Shown piece by piece: positions 1-8,640 of a stretch of DNA of 64,000 nucleotides (the stretch's first letter is position 1; each line of letters opens with the position of its first letter). Location of the stretch: positions 2,356,001 to 2,420,000 of the forward strand of contig VINJ01000001.1 of the NCBI GenBank assembly GCA_013376735.1, given 5' to 3'. The DNA is from a bacterium Scap17 (GTDB lineage: Bacteria > Pseudomonadota > Gammaproteobacteria > Pseudomonadales > Halomonadaceae). Under the pieces are notes generated by a model. The model ran no database searches. It was not told the DNA's origin and saw nothing but the letters and a program-made list of their open reading frames with translations. Both the position numbers and the translations under genes were made by a program.

Positions 1-2301
1 CTCGACAGCCTGCTGCCATGGTTATGTGAGCAAGTCGCCAAGGGCCTGCAGATACGCAAGGTAAGCTTCTGGTACATGAATGACGACCGTGACTGTCTTT
101 CGCTTGCCCATGTCCATGATGCGTGGGTCCCACCGCCGCACGATGCCACGCATGACACAGTCCCCACTCGCCTTACCCGCACCCATAACCCAGTCTATTT
201 CGAGGCTCTGGATGCCGGTCATGCGCTCGCCCTGGCCGACGTGACCAAGGCCAATCAGGAATTGCTGTTTGATGGCACCTTCCGCTGCAGCGTGAAGGCC
301 ATCATCGACAGCCCGATCCGTGTGGCGGGCCAGGTGGTGGCCGTCATCTGCTGCACGGAAAGCAATGCCCCGCGCGAATGGGCGGATGATGAACAGGCGT
401 TTCTGGCCTCGGTGGCGGATCACGTCTCACAGCTCATGACCGAATTCGAGCAACAGGCTTCTCAGAAACGCCTGCGTGCCAGCGAGCGACGCTACCGCGC
501 CACCTTCGAGCATTCCGCTGTCGGCATGGCACACCTGAGCACCAGTGGCCAGCTGTTGCGCGTCAACCAACGACTCGAGAGCATCCTGGGCTACACCGCC
601 GCCACCTTGTCGCAGAGTGTGATACGCGAACTGATCGAGCCGGAAGACCTGGAAAGCTTCCTGCAGCAACATCAGGCCCTGATCGAGCAGCGCAAGGACT
701 TCTTTACCCAGCAATGCCGCTTCATCCATGCCTCCGGCAACTCGGTGCATGCAGAGATCAGTGTCTCTGCGGTCGAGGCGACGCCAGACCAGGATGGCTA
801 TACGCTGCTGGCGCTGATCGACAATACGCTCAATCACACCATGTCGCAGCGCATGGCTCACGAGGCCAATCACGACAGCCTGACGGGCTTGCTCAATCGC
901 GGCGCCTTCAAGCGTGAACTGACGACACTTTGCGATGATGCACGCGCCACTCACACGCTACATTGTCTCGCCTACATCGATCTGGACCAGTTCAAGGTCG
1001 TCAATGACACCTGCGGCCACTCGGCCGGCGATGCGCTATTGATCCAGCTGGTCGACGTGATTGCCGCCGACTTGCGCAAGCAAGATCGTCTCGCGCGCTT
1101 GGGAGGGGATGAATTCGGCTTATTGATGCCAGACATGTCGCTGGAGGCCGCCGAGGCACTGCTCGAAGAGATGCGCCAGTCCGTCACCAACTTCCGATTC
1201 ATGTGGGAAGACAAGCTGTTCACCATCAGTACCAGCATTGGCCTGGTGAGCATCGACAGCAATCACAACGACCCGCACCAACTGCTGAGTGCCGCCGATG
1301 CTGCCTGCTATGAAGCCAAGGATGCCGGGCGTAACCGCATTCATCGCCACAGTGAATCCGGTGACGAGGTAGCTCGGCGCATGCAGGAAATGCACTGGCT
1401 GACAGAAATCACCGCGGCCATCGAAGAACAGCGCCTGGTGCTTTACCAACAGCCGATTGTCAGCACTCTCGCCACTGCACAAGCTGACAACGCAGAGCTA
1501 GGCAACGACCCGCATTGCAAGCCGCTCAGCGAGCTACATTACGAAGTGCTGGTGCGATTGAAAGGCCGAGATGGCACCATCATTGCCCCGGGCGCCTTCC
1601 TGCCTGCGGCGGAGCGTTATGGCCTGTCAGCCGCCATCGATGAACATGTCGTTCGCCAATACCTGAGCTGGCTGGCAGCGCACCCTGCGCATGCCCAGCG
1701 ACTGACCATGGTGTCTCTCAATCTCTCTGGACACTCCATCAGCAGCCCGAGCTTTCGTGACCTGCTGGTCACGCTGGTCCGCGACAGTGGCATCCCGGGT
1801 GACAAGCTGTGTTTCGAGATCACCGAATCCGTCGCCATCACGCGGCTGGGCGACGCTCGTGCCTTCTTCGAGGCACTCGGCGCACTCGGTTGTTCCTTCG
1901 CGCTGGATGACTTCGGGAGTGGCGTGTCATCCTTTGGCTACCTGAAAAACCTGCCCGTCGACTTCCTGAAGATCGATGGCGCCTTCATTCGCGACATGGA
2001 CACCAACCGCGTCTCCTACTCCATCGCCCGCGCCATTGCCGAGGTCGCGCGTGAAATGGGTATGAAGACCGTGGCGGAATTCGTGGGGAGTGCGCAAGTG
2101 CTCGCCTCCGTCGCCACCATCGGCGCCGACTATGTGCAGGGCTACGCGCTGGGCATGCCGGAGCCACTCGAGACACTCGCCATCTGCTCCAATACCGATG
2201 ACAGCCACGGCAAGAGGCGTACCGGCGACACAGACTCCAGCCCGATCTCACGGGTCAACGACGCTCGGGTGGCGCAGCCTCTTGCTCCTAAGTCCGGCTG
2301 A
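1..2301 (+). CDS. GAF-PAS-GGDEF-EAL cyclic-di-GMP signalling protein (5' partial)
   Basis: The reading frame is open to the window edge, so the N-terminus is missing; the first internal ATG is at 76 but GAF-like sequence begins before it. Order of domains: GAF (about nt 1-450), PAS (about 478-843), GGDEF (about 868-1350) and EAL (about 1380-2190), then a short tail. The GGDEF motif is intact (RLGGDEF) and an RxxD inhibitory site (RKQD) lies five residues before it, so diguanylate cyclase activity with product inhibition is plausible. The EAL domain keeps EVL, the NLS motif, FEITES, DDFG, FLKIDG, VAEF and YVQGY, so phosphodiesterase activity is also plausible. It converges with the export locus on the other strand. 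Cyclic-di-GMP commonly controls large adhesins, so a functional link is possible but is inference. Net activity cannot be decided from sequence. Confidence 0.93.
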   Translation, partial: LDSLLPWLCEQVAKGLQIRKVSFWYMNDDRDCLSLAHVHDAWVPPPHDATHDTVPTRLTRTHNPVYFEALDAGHALALADVTKANQELLFDGTFRCSVKAIIDSPIRVAGQVVAVICCTESNAPREWADDEQAFLASVADHVSQLMTEFEQQASQKRLRASERRYRATFEHSAVGMAHLSTSGQLLRVNQRLESILGYTAATLSQSVIRELIEPEDLESFLQQHQALIEQRKDFFTQQCRFIHASGNSVHAEISVSAVEATPDQDGYTLLALIDNTLNHTMSQRMAHEANHDSLTGLLNRGAFKRELTTLCDDARATHTLHCLAYIDLDQFKVVNDTCGHSAGDALLIQLVDVIAADLRKQDRLARLGGDEFGLLMPDMSLEAAEALLEEMRQSVTNFRFMWEDKLFTISTSIGLVSIDSNHNDPHQLLSAADAACYEAKDAGRNRIHRHSESGDEVARRMQEMHWLTEITAAIEEQRLVLYQQPIVSTLATAQADNAELGNDPHCKPLSELHYEVLVRLKGRDGTIIAPGAFLPAAERYGLSAAIDEHVVRQYLSWLAAHPAHAQRLTMVSLNLSGHSISSPSFRDLLVTLVRDSGIPGDKLCFEITESVAITRLGDARAFFEALGALGCSFALDDFGSGVSSFGYLKNLPVDFLKIDGAFIRDMDTNRVSYSIARAIAEVAREMGMKTVAEFVGSAQVLASVATIGADYVQGYALGMPEPLETLAICSNTDDSHGKRRTGDTDSSPISRVNDARVAQPLAPKSG

Positions 2302-2453
2302 ATCAGGGCGTGTCGAATCAAGGCGGAGCGCCCCATAGAGCAGAGCGCGGCGTTTCATCGAAACCACACAAAGCCCTCTTTCCAAAGCCTCCTTTTCAAG
2401 CACTCTCCATAAGCCCTGTCTCCAGAGATCCGCTCTCCAGAACCAGACCAGAG

Positions 2454-2500
2454 AAGCCCAGCCTCCGAGCGGCGAACGCCACTCGTAAGCTGGGCTTTTG
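2454..2500 (+). terminator. Rho-independent terminator after the GGDEF-EAL gene
   Basis: A 9-bp stem (2454-2462 with 2489-2497) encloses a second nested stem (CGAG/CTCG and GGCG/CGCC), followed by TTTTG on the plus strand. It sits between two convergent genes, and the minus strand has a weaker T-rich tail (TTCTCT), so it may act in both directions. Confidence 0.75.
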
Positions 2501-2551
2501 CTCTCTTATTTAAAATACAGGATGCAGGGCGCAGGAGTGAGAATAGCGGTG

Positions 2552-4654
2552 TCAGAAACCGGATTCGCGACGCCAGACCCCCACCACTTCACGCCAGGTG
2601 CGGCTCAAGAGGCTTCGCGGCTCAGTCTCGACGTTGACCATGCCGCGCCGGCCGGGCATCGAGAGTACCAGCGCCTGCGAGAAGTCCACCGGCTCAAGCG
2701 TGACACGATAGAGGCTGCGCATCAGTTCCAGCTGCCCTTCCTCGCCCTCGCGAACCTTCAACTCCCCACCATAGGGCGCGGCCATTTCAGGCTGCTCAAG
2801 TACTGCGACTGCCTGTGGTTCGACGCTGACCACGCGCATTTCCAGCGGCTTGCCTACCGGTGCCAACGGATAGAACCAGGCAGTAGCACCTTCATCGACG
2901 CGCAGCACCTCTTCCTCTTCCACCCAGGCCGTCAGGGTCACCTGCTGGGGATTACGCAGCGTCATCACCCACTCACCTTCACCGACCCAGCCCCCTTCTC
3001 GCAAGGCAGGGTTGAGCGAGTGCACCTTGCCGGCGAATGCCGCCTCCAGCTGACCGGTCGCCTGCTCGGCTTGCAGCGCGCTGACCCGTTGGCGCTGCAC
3101 ATCCAGATCAGCCTGTACGACCGGACTATCCTGCAGCAGCCTGCGATCCAGGCCACTGGCGGAGCGACGCCAGTCCAGCTGCTCCACGCGACGCTCGGCA
3201 CTGGCAAGCCGCTGGGCGACTTCCGGGGCACTGATGGTCGCCAGCGCTTGACCGGCGCTCACCTCGTCACCCTGGGCGACATCGAGATGCAGCTGGCCAC
3301 CGAAAGGGGCTTCGAGACGGGCCGAGGGTTGCTCAAGCCATCCCGGCAGACGTAGCTCGCTCTGCCAGGGCCAGACCAGCAAGGCCCCCAGTGCCACGAT
3401 GATCATCCCGGTACGAAGCAGCGCCAGATTGGCGCGTGGCTTGCGACCTTCACTGAACCAGCGCCGAATTTCATTCACGATTGGCCGCATGATGAAGTAC
3501 CAGATCTCGACGGCGAACAGCACGATGCCGAGAAGCTTGAAGAAGAAGTGATAGACCGCCAGGGCGATCCCGAGAAACAGCAGCAGGCGATATACCCAGA
3601 CGCCGAACGCGAACAGTACCAGAGCACGCTGCGGACGCTCAGGCGGCGCTTCCTTGAAGGCGAACAGCCATTCACGTAGCTGCCAACGCGCCAGCGCCTG
3701 GGAGCGCGGTTCAAGATTGGGCTGTCGCCAGGCATCCGACAGCAGGTAATAGCCATCGAAGCGCATCAGAGGATTGAAGTTGACCAGCGCCGACATGATC
3801 CAGGTCGTCGTCGCCAACCAGAAACACAGGGTGCGCAGCAGGCCTTCCGGCAGCAGATGCCAGCTCAGTAACGCCAGTACCGCGATAGAGAGCTCGACCG
3901 CGACACCCGCAATATCGACGTCAACTCTGTCCCGAGCCCGGGTGAGTCGCCAGGTATCACTGGTATCGGTATAGAGCACCGGCCAGCCAACAATGAAAGC
4001 CACTCCGATGGTCGGGACGCGCGCGCCCTTGGCCTTGGCAACGAAAGCGTGCCCCAGCTCATGCAGTATCTTGACGAAGACCAGCGCCAGCCCCAACGTC
4101 AGCCAGCCGCCGACAGCGCCGAGTGCCGCGAAGCTCGCGATGAAGGTATCCAGCTGGCGTACCGTCAGCCATAGGCCCACCAGAAACATGACCGCCAGGC
4201 TCCAGAAGAAGCCCCGGCTACCCAGCCAGCGTACCTTGTTGACGTGCCGGCTCAGCCAGCGATCCGGATTGGCCAGTGGAATGCGCACGAAGAGATAGTG
4301 ATGCATCAACCACTTGAGCCCGGTGGGGCGCGACTCAAGGCGGCGTTGGTAGCGCTCCTGCTGACCGGGATCCCCACGCACCAGATCATGCTGACGCAGA
4401 AATTCCGACAAGGCGCGCAACTGCTCGCCAGGCACTTCACGACCAAGACTGGCACTCGCCTGTTTGGCGGCTGCCGCTTCCTGACCACCGCGAATGAAGG
4501 GCAGCAATTCGATGGCGGCCTCGCCCAGTCGGTAGAAGCGCTGGGCGACCGGATCATGCAGCAACCAGCGCCGCTTACCATCGCGATCCTGCTCGACGGG
4601 GTGCAACTTGAGGTCTTCACGCAGTACGGCCAGCGGGGGAGTCTGTGAGATCAT
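2552..4654 (-). CDS. PqqD-like / M50 metalloprotease / HlyD-like fusion protein
   Basis: A 700-residue polytopic membrane protein. Residues about 10-95 look like a PqqD-type winged-helix domain (the LLHDP..QRFYRLGEAAIELL stretch is typical), the fold that binds leader peptides in RiPP systems. Residues about 148-430 are a site-2-protease-like M50 core: HELGH at 198-202 supplies the zinc HExxH, and NFNPLMRFDGYY at 292-303 supplies the second motif with the third metal ligand, Asp300. Several membrane helices surround them. Residues about 435-700 form a HlyD-like periplasmic adaptor part with a lipoyl-like half-motif (GDEVSAGQALATI), a coiled-coil segment and a beta-barrel. It is the last gene of the set, 3 nt after the GAF-HlyD gene. 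The obvious role is export or processing of the giant protein, without an ABC ATPase; that is inference. Both metal motifs look intact, so it may be an active protease. Confidence 0.85.
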   Translation of the reverse strand: MISQTPPLAVLREDLKLHPVEQDRDGKRRWLLHDPVAQRFYRLGEAAIELLPFIRGGQEAAAAKQASASLGREVPGEQLRALSEFLRQHDLVRGDPGQQERYQRRLESRPTGLKWLMHHYLFVRIPLANPDRWLSRHVNKVRWLGSRGFFWSLAVMFLVGLWLTVRQLDTFIASFAALGAVGGWLTLGLALVFVKILHELGHAFVAKAKGARVPTIGVAFIVGWPVLYTDTSDTWRLTRARDRVDVDIAGVAVELSIAVLALLSWHLLPEGLLRTLCFWLATTTWIMSALVNFNPLMRFDGYYLLSDAWRQPNLEPRSQALARWQLREWLFAFKEAPPERPQRALVLFAFGVWVYRLLLFLGIALAVYHFFFKLLGIVLFAVEIWYFIMRPIVNEIRRWFSEGRKPRANLALLRTGMIIVALGALLVWPWQSELRLPGWLEQPSARLEAPFGGQLHLDVAQGDEVSAGQALATISAPEVAQRLASAERRVEQLDWRRSASGLDRRLLQDSPVVQADLDVQRQRVSALQAEQATGQLEAAFAGKVHSLNPALREGGWVGEGEWVMTLRNPQQVTLTAWVEEEEVLRVDEGATAWFYPLAPVGKPLEMRVVSVEPQAVAVLEQPEMAAPYGGELKVREGEEGQLELMRSLYRVTLEPVDFSQALVLSMPGRRGMVNVETEPRSLLSRTWREVVGVWRRESGF

Positions 4655-4657
4655 GCT

Positions 4658-6034
4658 TTACCACCCGGTCCAGCTGCGCAGTGTGGCCCACGGGCGACGG
4701 AACAAGTAATACCCCAGCGTGACCTGTTCTCCCTCTACCTTGGCCGTACCCCGCCAGCCGACGCGCGGCAGATTCTCGGCATCGCTCAACACGGCGTGCG
4801 CGCGGTAAGCGAGCTCGCCATCCGGCGCCAGCTCGGCCCGATAATTGACGTGCGTCAGGCGTGCTTCACGAACCTGTGAGGGGTCGACATTCAAGAACAA
4901 CGAGACCGCGGCACCTTCCGGCAGCGGAATGTTATCGGCACTCGGCAGCCAGATTTCCACCTCGGCGCCCCGGGTGTCGGCCACTTCCAGTAGACGCTCA
5001 CCCAGCCTGACCGGACGCCCTGCCCAATCGCTGGTATCGCCGAGGATCGCGACCCCCTCACGCGGCGCTTCGACACGCACACGCGTCAGTTGTGTTTCAA
5101 GGAAATCGACATCGGCACGCGCCTGGTCCACCCGTGCCCTCAACAGCGGCACCTCGGCACTGGCCTCACGCTCGGTGAAGGAGCGTTGCCGGGCACGTGC
5201 ATATTCCGCCTGCGCCACCGCCAGAGCCTGGTTGGCTTCAGCCAGCCGCCCCTTGAGCTCGGCATCATCGAGACTCGCCAGCAACTGCCCCTTCTCCACC
5301 ACCTGATTGGGTGCCACCGACAGGTCCTTGAGCACGCCATCCAGGGGCGAGCGGATGATACTGCTGACCTCGGGCACCACTTCCGCCTGCCCCAGCACGG
5401 AAAGGCGTACCGGCACCAACATCAGCAGACCGATTACCACCAGGGCCGCGCCCCACAGCAGACGTTTGCCCACCGGCTGGCGCTTGCGCCCCGAATGACG
5501 TGCCAGCACGTTCTCGGCTCCTTGCACCCAATGGGTCAGCAGGCGTTGCTCAGCTTCATTCCAGGGCTTCTCGCGCAACAACAGCAAGCCACCCTCGATA
5601 CGGCCTCGCCATACCATGGGCACCCAGAGCCCTTCACGCGGCCAATACTCACTCCAGTCTTCGGCAAGAGAGGCATCACGCTCCTTGAGACGCTCCGGCG
5701 TCAGTGACATGACCTGCTCAGGCCTGGTCGCCCGTGAGTCACCTGCCTTGTCGGAGACGACCTGACGATCCAGATCAAACGCCTTGATGACGCGTCTTGC
5801 CCAGTGCAGATAGGGGCTCTGCTGCTCGACATCGGTGGCGCCGGAATGTGACGAAAGCTTGCCATTGCTGACCAGCAACATCTGGCGCGCGGGAAAGAGG
5901 TAGCCTGTGTCATTGACCAGCACATACTCGGCTTCCTTGCGCCCCTTGGCGCTCATCAAACGCTTCTGCAGGGTGATGAGGCCCGCCAGGCGATCTGTCG
6001 TGACGTTGCCTGGCATTTCGACCCGCCGATTCAT
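4658..6034 (-). CDS. GAF-like domain fused to HlyD-family periplasmic adaptor
   Basis: 458 residues. The N-terminal 180 or so residues carry no signal peptide and resemble a degenerate GAF domain (GLWVPMVWRGRIEGGLLLL is the recognisable strand-rich end), probably cytoplasmic. One transmembrane helix follows at about 192-210. The periplasmic part has a first lipoyl half (SPLDGVLKDLSVAPNQVVEKGQLLASLD), a coiled coil, a second lipoyl half (VEAPREGVAILGD) and a barrel, as in membrane fusion proteins. The start overlaps the upstream adaptor's stop by ATGA, indicating translational coupling. A sensory domain on an adaptor suggests that export responds to a cytoplasmic ligand, but the ligand is unknown and the idea is inference. 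It could alternatively be a structural docking domain. Confidence 0.85.
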   Translation of the reverse strand: MNRRVEMPGNVTTDRLAGLITLQKRLMSAKGRKEAEYVLVNDTGYLFPARQMLLVSNGKLSSHSGATDVEQQSPYLHWARRVIKAFDLDRQVVSDKAGDSRATRPEQVMSLTPERLKERDASLAEDWSEYWPREGLWVPMVWRGRIEGGLLLLREKPWNEAEQRLLTHWVQGAENVLARHSGRKRQPVGKRLLWGAALVVIGLLMLVPVRLSVLGQAEVVPEVSSIIRSPLDGVLKDLSVAPNQVVEKGQLLASLDDAELKGRLAEANQALAVAQAEYARARQRSFTEREASAEVPLLRARVDQARADVDFLETQLTRVRVEAPREGVAILGDTSDWAGRPVRLGERLLEVADTRGAEVEIWLPSADNIPLPEGAAVSLFLNVDPSQVREARLTHVNYRAELAPDGELAYRAHAVLSDAENLPRVGWRGTAKVEGEQVTLGYYLFRRPWATLRSWTGW

Positions 6035-6843
6035 TGTGCCGCCTCTCCACTATCCACCTCATCGAGGGTGGAAGGACTCAGAGAGGGAAACCGGACCTCG
6101 CCACTCATGCCGGGCTTGATGCCGCCATCCGGCTTGGCATCCGGCCGCGCGATCACCTTGAGGGTCTGGCTGACCGGGTCAATGTTGTCGACGACGCGTA
6201 CGATCTTGCCGGCCAGTTCCGCCCCCGTGGCATCTGCGGTGAAGGTCATCGGGGTATCCGCGCCGACCTGCCCCAGCCACATGGCGGGAATGACGGCCTC
6301 GATCTCGAGCTCGTCGGAACTCACCAGCTCCAGCATCGGCTCGCCATTGGAGACGAACTGATGAGGATTGACCGCACGCGAAACCACTTCCGCATCGAAG
6401 GGCGCCGTGATGGTGCAATCGCTGAGATAGACATCCGACAGCTTGACCGAGGAACTGGCCTCATTGACCGCCGCTCGCGACAGATCCACGTCCAGCTGGC
6501 TGACATTGTCATAGCGCGCCAGCTGCTTGTTGACCTTGTACTGGGAGCTTGCACCGGACAGACGCGCACTGGCGACTGCCCGCTCCGCCTTCAGCGAACG
6601 GCAGTCGAAGCGCACCAGCACATCGCCCTTGTTGACCTCTTCCCCGACACGCCGATTGACTTCCAGCAGGCGCCCCGACAGGGGCGCCGCCAGAATGGTG
6701 GAATGGACAGCACTGACCTGACCGCGAACGGTCGGTTGATCCGCCCCGTGCGCGGCATTCATCAGCCCGGGCAGCATGGCGACCATCAGGGTTCCCCCCA
6801 ACCTCGCCATGCGGCGATTGATACCTTTACCAGCAATCATCAT
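6031..6843 (-). CDS. HlyD/RND-type periplasmic adaptor protein
   Basis: 270 residues when started at the ATG at 6843, which has AGGG about 9 nt upstream; ATGs at 6840 and 6852 are possible alternatives. The longer open frame to 7095 runs into the upstream TolC gene and its extra sequence does not look like a protein N-terminus. A signal peptide is visible (hydrophobic LMVAMLPGLMNAAHGA, then DQP). Lipoyl halves flank a short hairpin (VGEEVNKGDVLVRFDC and CTITAPFDAEVV), followed by a beta-barrel (ELEIEAVIPAMWL) and a membrane-proximal part. It is short for the family. It presumably bridges the inner-membrane components to the TolC-like channel encoded just upstream, 37 nt away. Confidence 0.85.
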   Translation of the reverse strand: MMIAGKGINRRMARLGGTLMVAMLPGLMNAAHGADQPTVRGQVSAVHSTILAAPLSGRLLEVNRRVGEEVNKGDVLVRFDCRSLKAERAVASARLSGASSQYKVNKQLARYDNVSQLDVDLSRAAVNEASSSVKLSDVYLSDCTITAPFDAEVVSRAVNPHQFVSNGEPMLELVSSDELEIEAVIPAMWLGQVGADTPMTFTADATGAELAGKIVRVVDNIDPVSQTLKVIARPDAKPDGGIKPGMSGEVRFPSLSPSTLDEVDSGEAAQ

Positions 6844-6880
6844 CGTCAGCATCCCTGTTGAAATATGGCGGGAGGCTAGC

Positions 6881-8512
6881 TTACAGACTGGCCTGACCGT
6901 CCTGTGCTTGGGTTGTCTCGGACTGGGCTTCCAGCCAGAGTGCCGGGTCCTGCAGTGGCAGGCTGCCGCCTGACCACTGGCGGAAGGAGGCATCCAGGTT
7001 GCTGGCCAGCGTATCGACGTCGTAACGCTGATAATCCTCGGGGACCGGATTGAAGCCCAGGCTGAACAGGAAGCCACCATAGGCGTCCTGTGCATCGGCG
7101 TAGGCCAATGAATTGCTCAGCACGGAGTTCAATGCCTTGGCCTGGTTGAGCAGGGATTGCGTCCCCGAGATAGCCCGGCTTGCCCGCGCCTGCTTGCTGA
7201 AGTCCGCGATCTGCTCATCGAGTGCCTGGAAGCGCTGCGCGATCGCCAGGCTGTCCAATGAGTTGTGGTACTGCTGCCAGCCCAGATTCACCCGTGCCAG
7301 CGTCGCCATGTTGCTGGCGAGACGACGCGCTTCGACCATCTGGTCACGCGCCTCGTTCTGAGCCTTGATCTCATCGATCGCGAACAGACGGAAGATGTTC
7401 CAGCTGACCCGCACCCCGGCCTGGGCCCAGGTATCGTTGTAGAGATAGCTGTTGCTGTCGTAATTGGCGCTGTAGGAGAACTCCAGCCCCGGCAACAATC
7501 GCAGCATGCTCTTGCGCGCTTCACGTTGCGCGATGCGCGCATTGTAGAGCTGACCGACGTATTCCCCGCTGTTGGCCAGCGCGACACGCTCAAGCACATC
7601 CAGGTCATTGGAAGGTAACGGAGGAAGTTCCGGCAGCTCACTCGGCGCCTGCAAGGGGATCTCGACATTGGGGGCCTGATTGATCAGGCTCGCCAGTTCG
7701 ATCTGGGAGGTCTCGACGGAACGCTGCAAACTCTTGAGGTTGCGCATGATGGAGAGCAGCTGGCGCTGCTCCTGCAGGACATCCAACGGTGCCCGCAGTC
7801 GTTCGCGCTGGATCTGATCCAGCTTCGCGAGCGCCTTTTCGGTGTCTATCAGCAAGGCATCGATGCGCGGCTTCAACTTCTGCGTCACTGCAGCCTTCCA
7901 ATAGGCACTGCGCGTCTGCTGAAGCAGCTTCGCCATGATGTCACGCCGGGCGTTCTTGACGATCAGGAAGCGGTCCGCTTCCTGCTTGGCCTTCAGGTAG
8001 CTGACACCGAAATCCAGCACGTTCCAGGAAAGGCGCAGATCGGCATCGGTGCGGTCCTTGTCGACAGAGGTCGACTGGGCAAGGCTCTGCACGCCGGTAC
8101 GCACGTTCTCGCTCGAGGAGGCATCTTCATTGTTGCGACTGGTGAAACCGGCATTTGCCGCCAATACAGGCAACATGTCCATCTTGGCCAGATTGAAGCT
8201 CTGCTCGGCCAACGCCTGCTCCATCAGCTTGACGCGATTGTCGAGGTTATACTTCAGGGCTCGGGCCATCGCGTGATTGAGATCCAGCGGCTCGCTGATG
8301 GCGGGTGTCATCTGGGCAAAGAGTGCCTCGTCACCCTGGATGGCGGTCGCGATATCCTGACGATCCAGAGGCTCAGGTTGCACGGTGCCACATGCCGACA
8401 AGGCAATACCCGCGGCGCTGATGGCAACCATCGTCGTCAGTGTCTTGAGACGACCCCGCCCACGCGACTCAGGCAACGCTCGGGCGGTTTCCGTTTTTTC
8501 GTTTCCCGTCAT
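6881..8512 (-). CDS. TolC-family outer-membrane efflux lipoprotein
   Basis: 543 residues. The N-terminus has a basic stretch, a hydrophobic segment and a lipobox ending in LSAC with Cys41, so a lipid-anchored outer-membrane channel is expected, as for OprM/NodT-type TolC relatives. Two long helical outer-membrane-factor repeats follow, with typical sequences such as LDFGVSYLKAKQEADRF and VSWNIFRLFAIDEIKAQNEARD. A GAGG Shine-Dalgarno lies about 8 nt before the ATG. It follows the giant-protein gene by 128 nt on the same strand and precedes three adaptor genes, so it most likely forms the exit duct of the locus. The substrate assignment to the giant protein rests on gene order only. Confidence 0.9.
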   Translation of the reverse strand: MTGNEKTETARALPESRGRGRLKTLTTMVAISAAGIALSACGTVQPEPLDRQDIATAIQGDEALFAQMTPAISEPLDLNHAMARALKYNLDNRVKLMEQALAEQSFNLAKMDMLPVLAANAGFTSRNNEDASSSENVRTGVQSLAQSTSVDKDRTDADLRLSWNVLDFGVSYLKAKQEADRFLIVKNARRDIMAKLLQQTRSAYWKAAVTQKLKPRIDALLIDTEKALAKLDQIQRERLRAPLDVLQEQRQLLSIMRNLKSLQRSVETSQIELASLINQAPNVEIPLQAPSELPELPPLPSNDLDVLERVALANSGEYVGQLYNARIAQREARKSMLRLLPGLEFSYSANYDSNSYLYNDTWAQAGVRVSWNIFRLFAIDEIKAQNEARDQMVEARRLASNMATLARVNLGWQQYHNSLDSLAIAQRFQALDEQIADFSKQARASRAISGTQSLLNQAKALNSVLSNSLAYADAQDAYGGFLFSLGFNPVPEDYQRYDVDTLASNLDASFRQWSGGSLPLQDPALWLEAQSETTQAQDGQASL

Positions 8513-8543
8513 GATATTGCCTCGTTCCCTTGCTCTTGTTCAC

Positions 8544-8570
8544 CCGCCCCCCTTGGTGTGGGGCAGGCGG
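8544..8570 (-). other. GC-rich intercistronic stem-loop between giant gene and TolC gene
   Basis: A 9-bp GC stem (CCGCC+CCCC with GGGG+GGCGG, 2-nt bulge) encloses a 7-nt loop. No T-run follows on the minus strand, so it is not a canonical terminator. Such hairpins can stabilise an upstream mRNA segment or partly attenuate transcription, which could set a high ratio of substrate to export machinery or the reverse. Function is inferred. Confidence 0.5.
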
Positions 8571-8640
8571 CCACCTTGTATTGGATAAGCTCACTTTTAC
8601 GCTACGGAGAGCTCGTTTCGGTTTATTCTATTAACGTTAA

